NCBI RefSeq assembly: GCF_004011865.1
Contig: NZ_RKLP01000001.1
Location: 620,001 to 684,000, forward strand
Direction of reading: 5' to 3'
Origin: Prescottella agglutinans
Lineage (GTDB): Bacteria > Actinomycetota > Actinomycetes > Mycobacteriales > Mycobacteriaceae
Length of the DNA stretch: 64,000 nt
Shown: piece after piece, positions 23,336 through 32,416 of the stretch
Layout: each line of letters opens with the position of its first letter
Position numbering within the stretch: position 1 is the first letter of the stretch
The notes under the pieces: generated by a model
Databases searched by the model: none
The model's input: the letters and a program-made list of their open reading frames with translations, nothing else
Told to the model about the DNA's origin: nothing
Translations under genes and position numbers: made by a program

Positions 23336-25774
23336 TCACGCCAGCGCGGCCACCGGAGCGGTCCCGGCCGCCCGCCGCGCCGGGAGCAGCGCCGCGATCA
23401 TGCCGGCCGCACCGCCGCCCACCACGATCGCCGCGAGCGTCGCCCACGGCAACGTGCTCAGCACGACATCGTCGAATCCGAACACCGACGCCGATCCGGT
23501 GATGCCGAACGCCAGGCCCAGGACCACGCCGAGCGCCGACGCGACACCCGCGATCAGCAGCGCCTCCCACAGCAGCAGCGACCGCAGCCCCGACCGGGTC
23601 AGCCCCAACGCCCGCAGCAGCCCGGATTCCCGGCGGCGTTCGAGCACCGACAGCGCCATCGTGTTGCCGACACCGATCAGCGCGATCACCACCGCCACCG
23701 ACAGCAGGCCGGCGACGATCAGCAGCAGCGTGTCGAGGATCGTGTCCAGCGTCGCGCGCATCACGAGCGACCCGCCGACGTCGCTGCCCGGCGCCGACTG
23801 CTCCGCGAGCGAGGCGATCTCGTCCTGCACCGACTGGTTGTCGGCGAGTCCGTCGTCGAGCCGGATCCACACCTGGTCCTGCGTCACCTGCGACGACAGC
23901 GCCGCGAGGATCTGCGCGTCGGCCAGCACGGGGGTGCCGAACTCGGCGCTGCCGACCGTCAGTTCGGCGCGGCCGGCGTTGCCGCTGAGCGACACCGTGT
24001 CGCCGTCCGCGAGGCCGAACTCGCGGCGCTCGTCCGGCCCCAGCAGCAGTTGCCGCGGACCCGGCAGGTCGATCTCCGTGCGCAGCGTCGCGCGGACGGC
24101 CGCGACGTCCACACCGGTGACCGTGATGGTGCGCCCGTCGGGCAGGGCGAGGTCGGCGGCGCCGAGCGGAGCGACCGCCGCGACACCGTCGAGGCCGCGC
24201 ACCCGGTCGGCGAGGCCGGTCGGCAGTCCCGCGGCCTCCGTGGTGCTGATGCTCACGTCCACCGGGAACTGGTCGTCGACGGCGCCGGGCGCGCTGGCCT
24301 TGGTCACCGCGATCCCGACGACGAGGGTGCTGGTGAGCGTGACACCGATCAGCAGCGCCGTCGCGGTCGCCGCGGTGCGGCGCGGGTTGCGCCCGGCATT
24401 GCCCGCCGCCAACTCGCCCACCGGGCCGCCCAGACGCGCCACCAGAGCACCGACCCTGGAGACCACGGCCGGGATGATCCGCTGTCCGAGCATCACGATC
24501 GCCACGAACGTGAGCAGCCCGCCGAGGCACGCGATCATCACCTGCGCGCCGGCGACACCCATCCCCAGGACGCCGACGCCCACGACGAGCGCGAGGGTTC
24601 CGCCGATCCGCCGGGTCCGCGACACCACCACCGCTTCCGGCGCGGATTCCAGCGGCTGCAGCGCGGCCAGCGGCGACACCCGGGTCGCGGCCCGGCCGGG
24701 GGCCGACGCCGCCACCATGGTCATCGCGATGCCCACCACGAGACCGACCAGCACCGTCAGCGGCGTCACGCTCAGGTCCTGCAACGGGATCGGCACGTCG
24801 GCCGCCGTCGCGATCTGTGCCACCAGCCAGGCGACGGCGACACCGAGGCCGACACCCAGCAGCGACGCCACCGCGCCGACACCGGCCGCCTCGGCCCGCA
24901 CGCTGCGGCGGACCTGTGCGGCGGTCGCGCCCACGCAGCGCAGCAGCGCCAGTTCCTGGGTGCGGGCGGCGAGCAGGACCGCGAACGTGTTGGCGATGAC
25001 GAGGCCCGCGACGACGACCGCGATCGCACCGAACGCGAGCAGCACGCTCGCGAGGACGTCGGAGTCGCCGAGGAACCGCTGCGACTCCAGCTCCGCCTGC
25101 CGGACACCGGTTTCCACCGTGACATCCGCCGGCAGCATCGATTGCACCCGCTGGGCCAGCTGTTCCTGCGACAGCGTGCCGTCACCGGCGACGCGGACCT
25201 CCCGCACCGGCGAACCCGACTCCCACTCCCCCAGCTGCGCGGGCGTCGCGAAGACCGTCGTACCGTTCAGGCTCTGCGCCGTGCCCGCCAGATCGACGAC
25301 GCCGACCACCTTCGCGGTCTCCGTCGTCGGAGTGTCGCCGCCCAGCACCGTCACCGTCAGGTCGGTCCCCACCGGGATGCCCGACCCGGACCCGACCGCG
25401 ACCTCCCCGAGCGCCTCCGGGAATCGGCCGTCCTGCAGCTTCTGCCAGCGCAGCCCGGGATCCGGTGACAGCGACAGGGCCGACCCGTACGACGAGCCCT
25501 CCCCGTCGCGCCGCACCTTCACACTGGCCGAGCTGTCCTCGGCGACCGCCCGCACACCCGGGATCGCCGCAACCGTCGCCGGGTCGACGGCGCCGGTGAC
25601 GACGACGTCCGTCGACGCGTACTGCCCCGCGAGCGAACCCGTGACGCCCTTGTCGAGCGTCGAGTTCAACGTCAGCGTCGCCACGACGAACGCGACCGAG
25701 ATCACGCCCGCGAGCACCGACGCGAGATACCGTCCCGCGTGGGCCCGCATCTGCGCCCACGCCAGCCCCCGCAT
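23336..25774 (-). CDS. ABC transporter permease, FtsX/MacB type, two FtsX units
   Basis: An 812-residue permease with an N-terminal membrane helix (YLASVLAGVISVAFVVATL), a large extracytoplasmic domain (about 45-260), three helices, a second anchor and ectodomain, and three final helices. This is the duplicated FtsX layout of large actinobacterial exporters. FtsX blocks are LAARTQELALLRCVGAT and LERRRESGLLRALGLT, each on the cytoplasmic side. ATG 25774 overlaps the stop of the ATPase gene (TGATG), confirming the pair. Candidate cargo is antimicrobial peptides, lipoproteins or lipids. The adjacent two-component genes suggest envelope-stress or drug-responsive control. Confidence 0.93.
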   Translation of the reverse strand: MRGLAWAQMRAHAGRYLASVLAGVISVAFVVATLTLNSTLDKGVTGSLAGQYASTDVVVTGAVDPATVAAIPGVRAVAEDSSASVKVRRDGEGSSYGSALSLSPDPGLRWQKLQDGRFPEALGEVAVGSGSGIPVGTDLTVTVLGGDTPTTETAKVVGVVDLAGTAQSLNGTTVFATPAQLGEWESGSPVREVRVAGDGTLSQEQLAQRVQSMLPADVTVETGVRQAELESQRFLGDSDVLASVLLAFGAIAVVVAGLVIANTFAVLLAARTQELALLRCVGATAAQVRRSVRAEAAGVGAVASLLGVGLGVAVAWLVAQIATAADVPIPLQDLSVTPLTVLVGLVVGIAMTMVAASAPGRAATRVSPLAALQPLESAPEAVVVSRTRRIGGTLALVVGVGVLGMGVAGAQVMIACLGGLLTFVAIVMLGQRIIPAVVSRVGALVARLGGPVGELAAGNAGRNPRRTAATATALLIGVTLTSTLVVGIAVTKASAPGAVDDQFPVDVSISTTEAAGLPTGLADRVRGLDGVAAVAPLGAADLALPDGRTITVTGVDVAAVRATLRTEIDLPGPRQLLLGPDERREFGLADGDTVSLSGNAGRAELTVGSAEFGTPVLADAQILAALSSQVTQDQVWIRLDDGLADNQSVQDEIASLAEQSAPGSDVGGSLVMRATLDTILDTLLLIVAGLLSVAVVIALIGVGNTMALSVLERRRESGLLRALGLTRSGLRSLLLWEALLIAGVASALGVVLGLAFGITGSASVFGFDDVVLSTLPWATLAAIVVGGGAAGMIAALLPARRAAGTAPVAALA

Positions 25775-26529
25775 CAGTGGGTCCTGCTGAGGTCGTCGGC
25801 ACCGAGGGAACGCATCGTCTCGATCACCGAATCGGTGGTGGGGCGGTCGATCTCGCCGGCGATGCTGCCGTCGGCGATCAACACCACCCGGTCCGCGTAC
25901 GACGCGGCGACCGGATCGTGCGTCACCATGACGACCGTCTGCCCGGTCTCCCGGACGCTCGTGCGCAACAGGTCCAGAACCTCGGCGCCCGTGCGCGAGT
26001 CCAGGTTTCCGGTGGGCTCGTCGGCGAAGACGACGTCGGGCTGCGGCAGCAACGCCCGCGCGACGGCAACCCGCTGCTGCTGGCCGCCGGACAACTCGTG
26101 CGGGCGGTGTCTCAGCCGGTCGGTCAGACCCAGGCGACGCACCACCTCGTCCCGCCAACCGCGCTCGGGGACCCGTCCGGCCAGTCGCATCGGCAGCAGC
26201 ATGTTCTCCTCCGCCGAGAGCACCGGCAGCAGGTTGAACGCCTGGAACACGAATCCGATTCGCTCCCGGCGCAGTTCGGTCAGCTCCCGATCTGCCAACG
26301 CCGTGATCTCGGTGCCGCCCACGTGCACCGTGCCCGAGGTCGCGACGTCGAGTCCGGCGAGGCAGTGCATGAGCGTCGACTTGCCCGAACCGGACGGCCC
26401 CATGATCGCGGTGAACTTCCCGGCCCCGAAATCCACGTCCACGCCGCGGAGGGCATGGACGGCGGTCTCGCCGGCACCGTACGTCTTGGTCAGGGCCCGC
26501 GCCCGCACCTTCTGGTCCTCAGTTCTCAT
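25774..26529 (-). CDS. ABC transporter ATP-binding protein (MacB/LolD type)
   Basis: A 251-residue ATPase with all nucleotide-binding motifs: Walker A GPSGSGKST, Q-loop in GFVFQAFNLLPVLSAEEN, signature LSGGQQQRVAVARAL, Walker B DVVFADEPTGNLD, and the switch His in VMVTHDPV. The NLLP and TGNLDS segments put it in the o228/MacB subfamily that partners FtsX-type permeases. It precedes the permease gene with a one-base overlap. Upstream, a 172-bp gap to the response-regulator gene contains two CCCGGGT sites 22 bp apart that may bind that regulator. Confidence 0.95.
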   Translation of the reverse strand: MRTEDQKVRARALTKTYGAGETAVHALRGVDVDFGAGKFTAIMGPSGSGKSTLMHCLAGLDVATSGTVHVGGTEITALADRELTELRRERIGFVFQAFNLLPVLSAEENMLLPMRLAGRVPERGWRDEVVRRLGLTDRLRHRPHELSGGQQQRVAVARALLPQPDVVFADEPTGNLDSRTGAEVLDLLRTSVRETGQTVVMVTHDPVAASYADRVVLIADGSIAGEIDRPTTDSVIETMRSLGADDLSRTH

Positions 26530-26602
26530 GCCGTCGACGGTATTGCTGGTCAGGGCCCTTCCACATCGGAGCGCGGGGCGATCTTCGCGAACGCCGGCGT
26601 CA

Positions 26603-26633
26603 TACCCGGGTAGGACCCGGCATCAGCCCGGGT
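26603..26633. promoter_or_regulatory. Two CCCGGGT sites upstream of the ABC operon
   Basis: TACCCGGGTA (26603-26612, perfect palindrome) and GCCCGGGT (26626-26633) place CCCGGGT cores exactly 22 bp (two helical turns) apart. They lie 74-104 bp upstream of the ATPase start, on its promoter side. They are candidate targets for the LuxR-type regulator encoded next door; inference only. Confidence 0.4.
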
Positions 26634-26701
26634 GCCCATTCCCTCGCCGATCAGCGCAGGTTTACGCCTCTACCGCGAAGGAATGGGCGGTGAGGCCGAA
26701 G

Positions 26702-27370
26702 TCAGTCGGAGCCGAGCAGGTCCTGCGGCCGGACCAGACCGACCTGGAACGCGTACAGCACCGCCTGCACACGGTCCCGTGAGCCCGTCTTCGAGAGCAC
26801 CCGTCCCACATGGGTTTTCACCGTTGCCTCGGAGACCACGAACTCCTCGGCGATCTCGGCGTTCGACAGTCCGTGGGCCATCGCCTCGAGCACCTCGACC
26901 TCGCGCGGCGTGAGGTCCTCGGGCAACGACGGTTGCACCGACGTACCCAGCATCGGCCCGACGTGCTGCAGCAGCTTGCGGGTCGAGCGCGCCTCGATGA
27001 CCGCGTCCCCGCGGTGCACGGTGCGGATGGCGTCCAGCAGTTGCTCGGGCGGGACGTCCTTGAGCAGGAAGCCGCTCGCGCCGGCGCTGATCGCGGACAT
27101 CACGTACTCGTCGTTCTCGAACGTGGTGAGCACCACCACCTTCGGCGAGTCCTCACCGGCGGTCAGTCGGCGGGTGGCCTCGATGCCGTCCATGTTCGGC
27201 ATCTGGACGTCCATGAGCACGACGTCGGCGGGCGTGCGCGACAACTCGTCGACGCCGCGGGCACCGTCCGACGCCTCGAGCACCACCGTGAGGTCGGGCT
27301 GGGAGTCGATCACCATGCGGAACCCGGCCCGCACCAGTTGCTGGTCGTCGACGAGGGCCACGCGAATCAT
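26702..27370 (-). CDS. NarL/LuxR-family response regulator
   Basis: A 222-residue response regulator. The receiver domain (about 1-120) has the phosphorylated Asp in DVVLMDVQMPNMDG, the conserved Thr in VVVLTTFEND and the Lys in GFLLKDVPPEQL. The LuxR/GerE helix-turn-helix covers about 150-215 (LTPREVEVLEAMAHGLSNAE; VSEATVKTHVGRVL). It follows its kinase gene by 10 bp and precedes the ABC exporter operon in the same direction, so the four genes probably form one sensing and export module. Confidence 0.95.
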   Translation of the reverse strand: MIRVALVDDQQLVRAGFRMVIDSQPDLTVVLEASDGARGVDELSRTPADVVLMDVQMPNMDGIEATRRLTAGEDSPKVVVLTTFENDEYVMSAISAGASGFLLKDVPPEQLLDAIRTVHRGDAVIEARSTRKLLQHVGPMLGTSVQPSLPEDLTPREVEVLEAMAHGLSNAEIAEEFVVSEATVKTHVGRVLSKTGSRDRVQAVLYAFQVGLVRPQDLLGSD

Positions 27371-27380
27371 GCCGTCCAGC

Positions 27381-28574
27381 CTAGGGTGCGACGTACGGGA
27401 GCCTGCCTCGCACCCGGTAGCCGCCGCCCGTCACCGGTCCTGCGGTGAGCTTCCCGCCGTGCAGCTTGGCCCGCTCGGTCATGCCGATCACGCCCTGGCC
27501 GCCCGGCGACGACTCGATCAGCGCCGCCGCACCACCCCGTCCGTCGTCGGCGACGACGAGTTCGACGTCGTCCGCACCCCAGTTCACCGCGACCCGCGCC
27601 TGCGCCCCGGGACCGGCGTGCTTGAGGACGTTGGTCAGCGACTCCTGCACGATGCGGTACGCGGTCAGCCCCGCGCCCGTCGACAGCTCCCGCCGCTCGC
27701 CGGTCACCGTGAGGCCGATGTCCAGGCCGCCGCGCCGCAACTCGGCGACCAGGCTCTCGATGTCGTCGGCGCCGGGCATCGCGGCGAACTCCCGCGGCCG
27801 GTCCTCGCGCAGCACCGACAGCAGCGCGCGCATGTCCGTCAGCGCCTGACGCCCGGTCGACGCGATGGTCTCGAGCGCGGTGATCGCGGCCTGCGGGTCC
27901 TGCGCCGCGCCGTAGCGGCCGCCGTCGGCCTGGGCGATGACGACGGTGAGCGAGTGCGCGACGATGTCGTGCATCTCGCGGGCGATGCGGGTGCGCTCGT
28001 TGACCGCTGCCAACTCCGCCTCCTGCGCGCGCTCGAGCTCGAGCAGCCGGGCCCGCTCGGCCAGTCCCTCCAGTTCCTGGATGCGCACCCGACGCAGGTC
28101 GCCGAACGCCCACACCGCGAGCACGAACACGCTGAGGAAGACCGCGGAGACCACCTCGGACTCCCACCCGGCGTCCGGGTTCGCGAAGTACCTGAACCCT
28201 GCCGCCGTCGCACCGAGGATGGCGATGACCAGCGCCGTGTAACTGCTCCACCGGGGCGCGTACGCAGCGAACGCGTACAGCGCGACCGGCACCCCGATCA
28301 CGCTCGGCATCAGCATGTCGTCGACGACGAACAGGTGCAGGACGGCGAACGCCGCGACCACGAACCCGGACACGACGGTGCGCGAGCGCCGCCAGGCCAG
28401 CGGCACCGTCATGCCGAGGGAAACGACGACCGAGGGCCAGCCGTACTCCAGCGAGGTGGGGAGACAGACCAGCGTCAGGAGCGCCGCCTCGGCGCGGTCG
28501 ATACCGACCGCGTGGGCGGCGCTCCAGCGATAGAGACGCTCGCCCAGTCGAGATCGGGCCGGAAATCGAGCCAT
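27381..28574 (-). CDS. Sensor histidine kinase, HisKA_3 (NarX/DesK) type
   Basis: A 397-residue kinase with four or five N-terminal membrane helices (about 35-155), a short coiled segment (RIQELEGLAERARLLELER), then the HisKA_3 dimerisation helix with the phospho-His in ARIAREMHDIVAHSLTVVI. The ATPase domain carries the N-box region TAYRIVQESLTNVLKHAG and the G-box DDGRGG...GQGVIGM. There is almost no extracytoplasmic loop, as in intramembrane-sensing kinases that monitor membrane-active compounds or a partner ABC transporter. That fits the adjacent FtsX-type exporter. Confidence 0.95.
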   Translation of the reverse strand: MARFPARSRLGERLYRWSAAHAVGIDRAEAALLTLVCLPTSLEYGWPSVVVSLGMTVPLAWRRSRTVVSGFVVAAFAVLHLFVVDDMLMPSVIGVPVALYAFAAYAPRWSSYTALVIAILGATAAGFRYFANPDAGWESEVVSAVFLSVFVLAVWAFGDLRRVRIQELEGLAERARLLELERAQEAELAAVNERTRIAREMHDIVAHSLTVVIAQADGGRYGAAQDPQAAITALETIASTGRQALTDMRALLSVLREDRPREFAAMPGADDIESLVAELRRGGLDIGLTVTGERRELSTGAGLTAYRIVQESLTNVLKHAGPGAQARVAVNWGADDVELVVADDGRGGAAALIESSPGGQGVIGMTERAKLHGGKLTAGPVTGGGYRVRGRLPYVAP

Positions 28575-28615
28575 GCCGTCAGCCTAGAGCGCGATCCGGT
28601 CCCGACGACGCCTGC

Positions 28616-29125
28616 TCAGCCGAGCAGCTTGGTGCGCAGCGCCTGGTCCTTCTCGAGCACCATCTGCTCGAGCCCGGCCTGGAAGTCCGCCATCCGCTGC
28701 AGCAGTGCCGGATCCGACGCGCCCAGGATGCGCGCCGCGAGCAGACCCGCGTTGCGGGCGCCGCCGATCGACACCGTCGCGACCGGGACCCCGGCCGGCA
28801 TCTGCACGATCGACAGCAGCGAGTCCATGCCGTCGAGGTACTTCAGCGGAACCGGCACACCGATCACCGGCAGCGGCGTCGCCGACGCCACCATGCCCGG
28901 CAGGTGAGCGGCGCCGCCGGCGCCCGCGATGATGACCTTGATCCCGCGTCCGGCCGCGTCGCGCGCGTAGTCGAGCATGCGCTGCGGGGTGCGGTGCGCC
29001 GACACGACGCCCACCTCGAACCGGACGCCGAACTCGGCGAGCGCCTCGGCGGCGGCCTCCATCGTCGGCCAGTCCGAGTCGCTGCCCATGATCAGCCCGA
29101 CGAGGGGCCCGTTCGATTCAGTCAC
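28616..29125 (-). CDS. purE: N5-carboxyaminoimidazole ribonucleotide mutase
   Basis: PurE class I, 169 residues. It converts N5-CAIR (made by PurK) to CAIR in purine biosynthesis. Signature elements are [21 protein letters not shown] and [13 protein letters not shown], with [20 protein letters not shown] and the [10 protein letters not shown] segment. The GTG at 29125 overlaps the purK stop (GTGA), so the start is set by translational coupling; an in-frame ATG ten codons upstream lies inside purK and adds non-conserved residues. The purK-purE order matches Rv3276c-Rv3275c. Confidence 0.96.
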   Translation of the reverse strand: MTESNGPLVGLIMGSDSDWPTMEAAAEALAEFGVRFEVGVVSAHRTPQRMLDYARDAAGRGIKVIIAGAGGAAHLPGMVASATPLPVIGVPVPLKYLDGMDSLLSIVQMPAGVPVATVSIGGARNAGLLAARILGASDPALLQRMADFQAGLEQMVLEKDQALRTKLLG

Positions 29126-30396
29126 TTCGCGTCCGCTCCCGTGTGCTCGTTCCAACCGTCAGTCCATACGGCGTGCGACATCCAGTGCGCCGCCCGCTCC
29201 GCGCGCTCGCGCACGACCGCCACGTACGCCGCGTCGTCCGGTGAACCGTCCGCGCCGCCGATGACGTTGACGTGCCCGATCTTGCGGTCCTTGCGCTCGC
29301 CCTTGCCGTACAGGTGCACCTTGACGTCGGGCATGCGCGCGAACAGGTGGTGCAGCCGCTCGTCCATGCTCATCGTCGGGGCCTCGGGCGCGCCGAGGAT
29401 GTTCGCCATCACCGTGACCGGGGCGACGGGCGACGGGTCGCCGAGCGGGTAGTCCAGCACGGCCCGCAGGTGCTGCTCGAACTGCGACGTGCGGGCGCCG
29501 TCCTGCGTCCAGTGACCGGAGTTGTGCGGGCGCATCGCGAGTTCGTTGACGACGAGCGTGCCGTCGGTGGTCTCGAACAGCTCGACGGCCATCGCGCCCA
29601 CGACACCGAGTTCGGACGCCACGCGCAGCGCGAGCTGCTCGGCCTGGGCCGCGAGCTCGGCGGACAGCTGCGGGGCCGGCGCGAGCACGACCGCGCACTG
29701 TCCACTGCGCTGCACCGTCTCGACGACCGGCCACGACGCGCCCTGCCCGAACGGCGAGCGCGCGACCATCGCGGAGAGTTCCCGGGTGAAGTCGATCGCC
29801 TGCTCGACCATCAGCGTGACGCCCTTGTCGAGCTGCTCGGTGACGATGGCCTCGGCCTCGTCGCAGTCGTCGGTGATCCACACGCCGCGGCCGTCGTAGC
29901 CGCCGCGCACGGCCTTGAGGACGACGGGCCAGCCGTGTTCGGTACCGAACCGGACGACGTCCTCGGCCCACGTGACCTCGGCGAAGGCCGGAACCGGTGC
30001 GCCCATCTCGCTGAGCTTGCGGCGCATCGCCAGCTTGTCCTGCGCGTACACGAGGGCCTGCGGCGGCGGCTGCACGTTGACACCCTCGGAGACGAGGACG
30101 TCGAGGTGCTCGGTGGGGACGTGTTCGTGGTCGAACGTCAGCGCGTTCGACCCCAGGGCGGCCTTGCGCAGAGCGGCGAGGTCGGTGTGGCTGCCGAGCA
30201 CGACGTCGGGGCTGACCTGTGCGGCGGGCTCGTCGATACTGCCCGCGAGGACACGCAGCGTCTGGCCCAGCTCGACCGCGGCCTGATGCGTCATGCGCGC
30301 GAGCTGACCGCCGCCGATCATCGTCACCACGGGCATCCCGCTCGGGAGATCACGCGGAGGGGTGGGGCGAGATTCGGAATCAGATTTGCCGGTCAC
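29122..30396 (-). CDS. purK: N5-carboxyaminoimidazole ribonucleotide synthase
   Basis: ATP-grasp enzyme (424 residues from GTG 30396) that carboxylates AIR with bicarbonate. The N-terminal domain reads [18 protein letters not shown]. The ATP-grasp part shows [17 protein letters not shown] and [18 protein letters not shown]. The C-terminal lid includes [17 protein letters not shown]. An alternative in-frame start at 30420 adds eight residues; neither has a good ribosome-binding site. A 12-bp palindrome, ACACCATGGTGT (30400-30411), lies directly upstream of the GTG and may be a regulatory site. Confidence 0.95.
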   Translation of the reverse strand: MTGKSDSESRPTPPRDLPSGMPVVTMIGGGQLARMTHQAAVELGQTLRVLAGSIDEPAAQVSPDVVLGSHTDLAALRKAALGSNALTFDHEHVPTEHLDVLVSEGVNVQPPPQALVYAQDKLAMRRKLSEMGAPVPAFAEVTWAEDVVRFGTEHGWPVVLKAVRGGYDGRGVWITDDCDEAEAIVTEQLDKGVTLMVEQAIDFTRELSAMVARSPFGQGASWPVVETVQRSGQCAVVLAPAPQLSAELAAQAEQLALRVASELGVVGAMAVELFETTDGTLVVNELAMRPHNSGHWTQDGARTSQFEQHLRAVLDYPLGDPSPVAPVTVMANILGAPEAPTMSMDERLHHLFARMPDVKVHLYGKGERKDRKIGHVNVIGGADGSPDDAAYVAVVRERAERAAHWMSHAVWTDGWNEHTGADAK

Positions 30397-30399
30397 GAC

Positions 30400-30411
30400 A
30401 CACCATGGTGT
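30400..30411. promoter_or_regulatory. Palindrome at the purK start
   Basis: ACACCATGGTGT is a perfect 12-bp inverted repeat 4 bp upstream of the preferred purK GTG. It is AT-richer than its surroundings. Whether it is a regulator site or chance is unknown. Confidence 0.3.
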
Positions 30412-30513
30412 CACGTTCACTCGCGAGCGGTTCTGCCGAGGTCATCCGGCGTCTCGACCTGTGTAGAAGCCGAGAAGTAGCAATCCAGCGCGGAGATCGA
30501 GATCGCGGGTTCG

Positions 30514-30519
30514 TACAAT
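30514..30519 (+). promoter_or_regulatory. -10 element giving a near-leaderless GtrA mRNA
   Basis: TACAAT sits 8 nt before the GTG at 30528. With the usual 6-7 nt from -10 to the transcription start, the mRNA would begin at or within two bases of the start codon. No convincing -35 is visible, which is common in this group. Confidence 0.4.
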
Positions 30520-30527
30520 ACCTCGTT

Positions 30528-31082
30528 GTGTCTTTCGTCGACGCGGCGTTGAGCCGAGTTCCTCAGCCCCTCCGGGCCGTCGTCCTCCGCCACCACGAAT
30601 TGATCAAGTTCGCAATCGTCGGCGGAACCACGATGGTGGTCGACCTGGCCATCTTCTACTCCCTGAGCCTGACGATCCTCGAGCAGAAGCCCGTTGTCGC
30701 CAAGATCCTCTCGGGTGTGGTGGCGACGATCCTGAGCTACGTCCTCAACCGGGAGTGGTCGTTCAAGCACCGCGGTGGCCGCGAGCGGCATCACGAGGCG
30801 CTGCTCTTCTTCACGATCAGCGGCATCGGTGTCGGTATCGCGGCGGCCCCGCTGTTCATCGCGAACAACATCTTCGACATCCGCGCGTCCGTGAGCCTCA
30901 CGGCGCTCGTGGTCGTCGACTTCGTCCTGAACTACATCATCGGCAACCTGCTGCAGATGATCTTCCGGTTCTGGTCGTTCCGGCGGTGGGTGTTCCCGGA
31001 GGAGACCGGCCACGAGGTGATCGAGCAACCCGAAGCCGCGGCCGAGCTCACCGGCGAGGAACCGGGGACGCCGCTCGGCTAA
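30528..31082 (+). CDS. GtrA-family membrane protein
   Basis: A 184-residue, four-helix GtrA protein. Family members are thought to flip or carry polyprenyl-phosphate sugars for cell-wall glycosylation. Features: HHELIKFAIVGGTTMVVDLAIF (the GtrA opening), YVLNREWSFKHRG (conserved N-x-x-W-x-F) and the closing FWSFRRWVFPE. The C-terminus is acidic (about 160-184). The GTG at 30528 was preferred because upstream in-frame sequence overlaps the purK promoter region and is not GtrA-like. It corresponds to Rv3277 in order. Its stop overlaps that of the convergent kinase gene by four bases. Confidence 0.9.
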   Translation: MSFVDAALSRVPQPLRAVVLRHHELIKFAIVGGTTMVVDLAIFYSLSLTILEQKPVVAKILSGVVATILSYVLNREWSFKHRGGRERHHEALLFFTISGIGVGIAAAPLFIANNIFDIRASVSLTALVVVDFVLNYIIGNLLQMIFRFWSFRRWVFPEETGHEVIEQPEAAAELTGEEPGTPLG

Positions 31083-32404
31083 CGCGGCTCGTGGATGCCG
31101 GTCACCCGGGTCGGCACGTCGTCCCGTGCGGGCGCCAGGAACACCGCGAACAGCGCCGGACGGCGCCGCTGCAGCTCGAGACGGCCCCCGTCGGCCTCCA
31201 CCAGTGCCCGAGCCAGCGCCAGCCCGACTCCGGTCGACCCAGCCCCCGAGAATCCCCGGTCGAAGATGTGTGGCGCCAGTTCGTCGCTCACACCCTCCCC
31301 CTCGTCGGAGACCTCCACGCACACGCGTGATCCGCCGGCGGACCCCCGACCCGCCGGACCCGACACCAGACGCACCGACACCGTGCACGTGCCGGCGCCG
31401 TGCTGCAGCGAGTTGTCGATCAGCACCGACACCGCCTCACGCAGCCGCGATCCCGTCGCCTTCGACGTCAGCCTCGGCTCGCCCCGCAACCGCAGGACCC
31501 GGCCGGCGTCCTTGTACGGGCCCTGCCAATCCGCGACGACGCTCGCGAGCTCCCCCACCACCGACACCGGCTCCCGGTTGGCGGCACCGCTGTCACGCGA
31601 CGATCGCACCAGGTCGTCGACGGCGACGGTGAGCCGGTCGACCTGTGCCATGGCCTCCTCCGCCTCGTGCACCACGTCGGGGTCCGGGTGTCCCGACAGC
31701 TCGTCGAGTCGCAGCCGCACCGCGGTGAGGCGACTGCGCAGCTGGTGCGACACGTCGGCGACGAGCGCGTGTTCGCGTTGCAGGCGCCCGGAGATCTCGA
31801 CGGTCGCCGAGTCCAGCACGTCGGACACGCGATCCAGTTCGGGGATGTCGTGGCGGCGGGAATCGGGGCGGAAGTCGCCCTCGGCCAGCCGTGCGGCCCG
31901 CTCGGCGACGTCCTTGAGCGGATCGGCCAGGCGTTTCGCGGTGACCACGGCGACGCCGGCACCCGCACCCATCGACGCGAGAACCAGCAGGGTCACCGCG
32001 CCGACCGCCTGCCGCTGCAGGGTCCGCATCCGATCCGACGGCACCTCGAGCCGCAACGAGCCCGAGGTCCCCATCGACAGCGACTCGACGAGCGGTGACG
32101 GCACCGACTCCGCACCGATGTCCAGGCGCGCGGCGCCCTCCTCGGGCGTCGGGTAGACGACGACGAGCTTCCCGCCCTCCGGGACGACCAGGCGCAGCGA
32201 CGTGGTGTCCAGCCCGTCCTCGACGACGCCGGCGCTGCCCTCCTGCACGATGATCTCCGCGGCCATCCGGTCGAGTCGGCCCTGGAGGTCGCTGCGGGTG
32301 AAGTCCTCCACCCACAGCCAGGCGGTGTAGATCAACGGGACACCGAGGAGCAAACCGGTGAAGATGACGACCGCAAGGATCGACTGCAGAATTCTGCGAC
32401 GCAC
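31079..32404 (-). CDS. Sensor histidine kinase with HAMP domain
   Basis: A 441-residue kinase. Helix 1 is at about 5-28 (ILQSILAVVIFTGLLLGVPL), an extracytoplasmic sensor region spans about 30-140, and helix 2 is at about 143-165. HAMP (AKRLADPLKDVAERAARLAE) follows, then HisKA with the phospho-His in VADVSHQLRSRLTAVRLRL. HATPase_c follows with the N-box SVLIDNSLQHGAG and G-boxes DEGEGVSDELAPHIFDRGF and GAGSTGVGLALARALVE. It is encoded 12 bp after its response regulator. No orthologue is expected at this position in M. tuberculosis, so the pair looks inserted between the GtrA and PH genes. Confidence 0.95.
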   Translation of the reverse strand: MRRRILQSILAVVIFTGLLLGVPLIYTAWLWVEDFTRSDLQGRLDRMAAEIIVQEGSAGVVEDGLDTTSLRLVVPEGGKLVVVYPTPEEGAARLDIGAESVPSPLVESLSMGTSGSLRLEVPSDRMRTLQRQAVGAVTLLVLASMGAGAGVAVVTAKRLADPLKDVAERAARLAEGDFRPDSRRHDIPELDRVSDVLDSATVEISGRLQREHALVADVSHQLRSRLTAVRLRLDELSGHPDPDVVHEAEEAMAQVDRLTVAVDDLVRSSRDSGAANREPVSVVGELASVVADWQGPYKDAGRVLRLRGEPRLTSKATGSRLREAVSVLIDNSLQHGAGTCTVSVRLVSGPAGRGSAGGSRVCVEVSDEGEGVSDELAPHIFDRGFSGAGSTGVGLALARALVEADGGRLELQRRRPALFAVFLAPARDDVPTRVTGIHEPR

Positions 32405-32416
32405 GGTGGATGGAAC

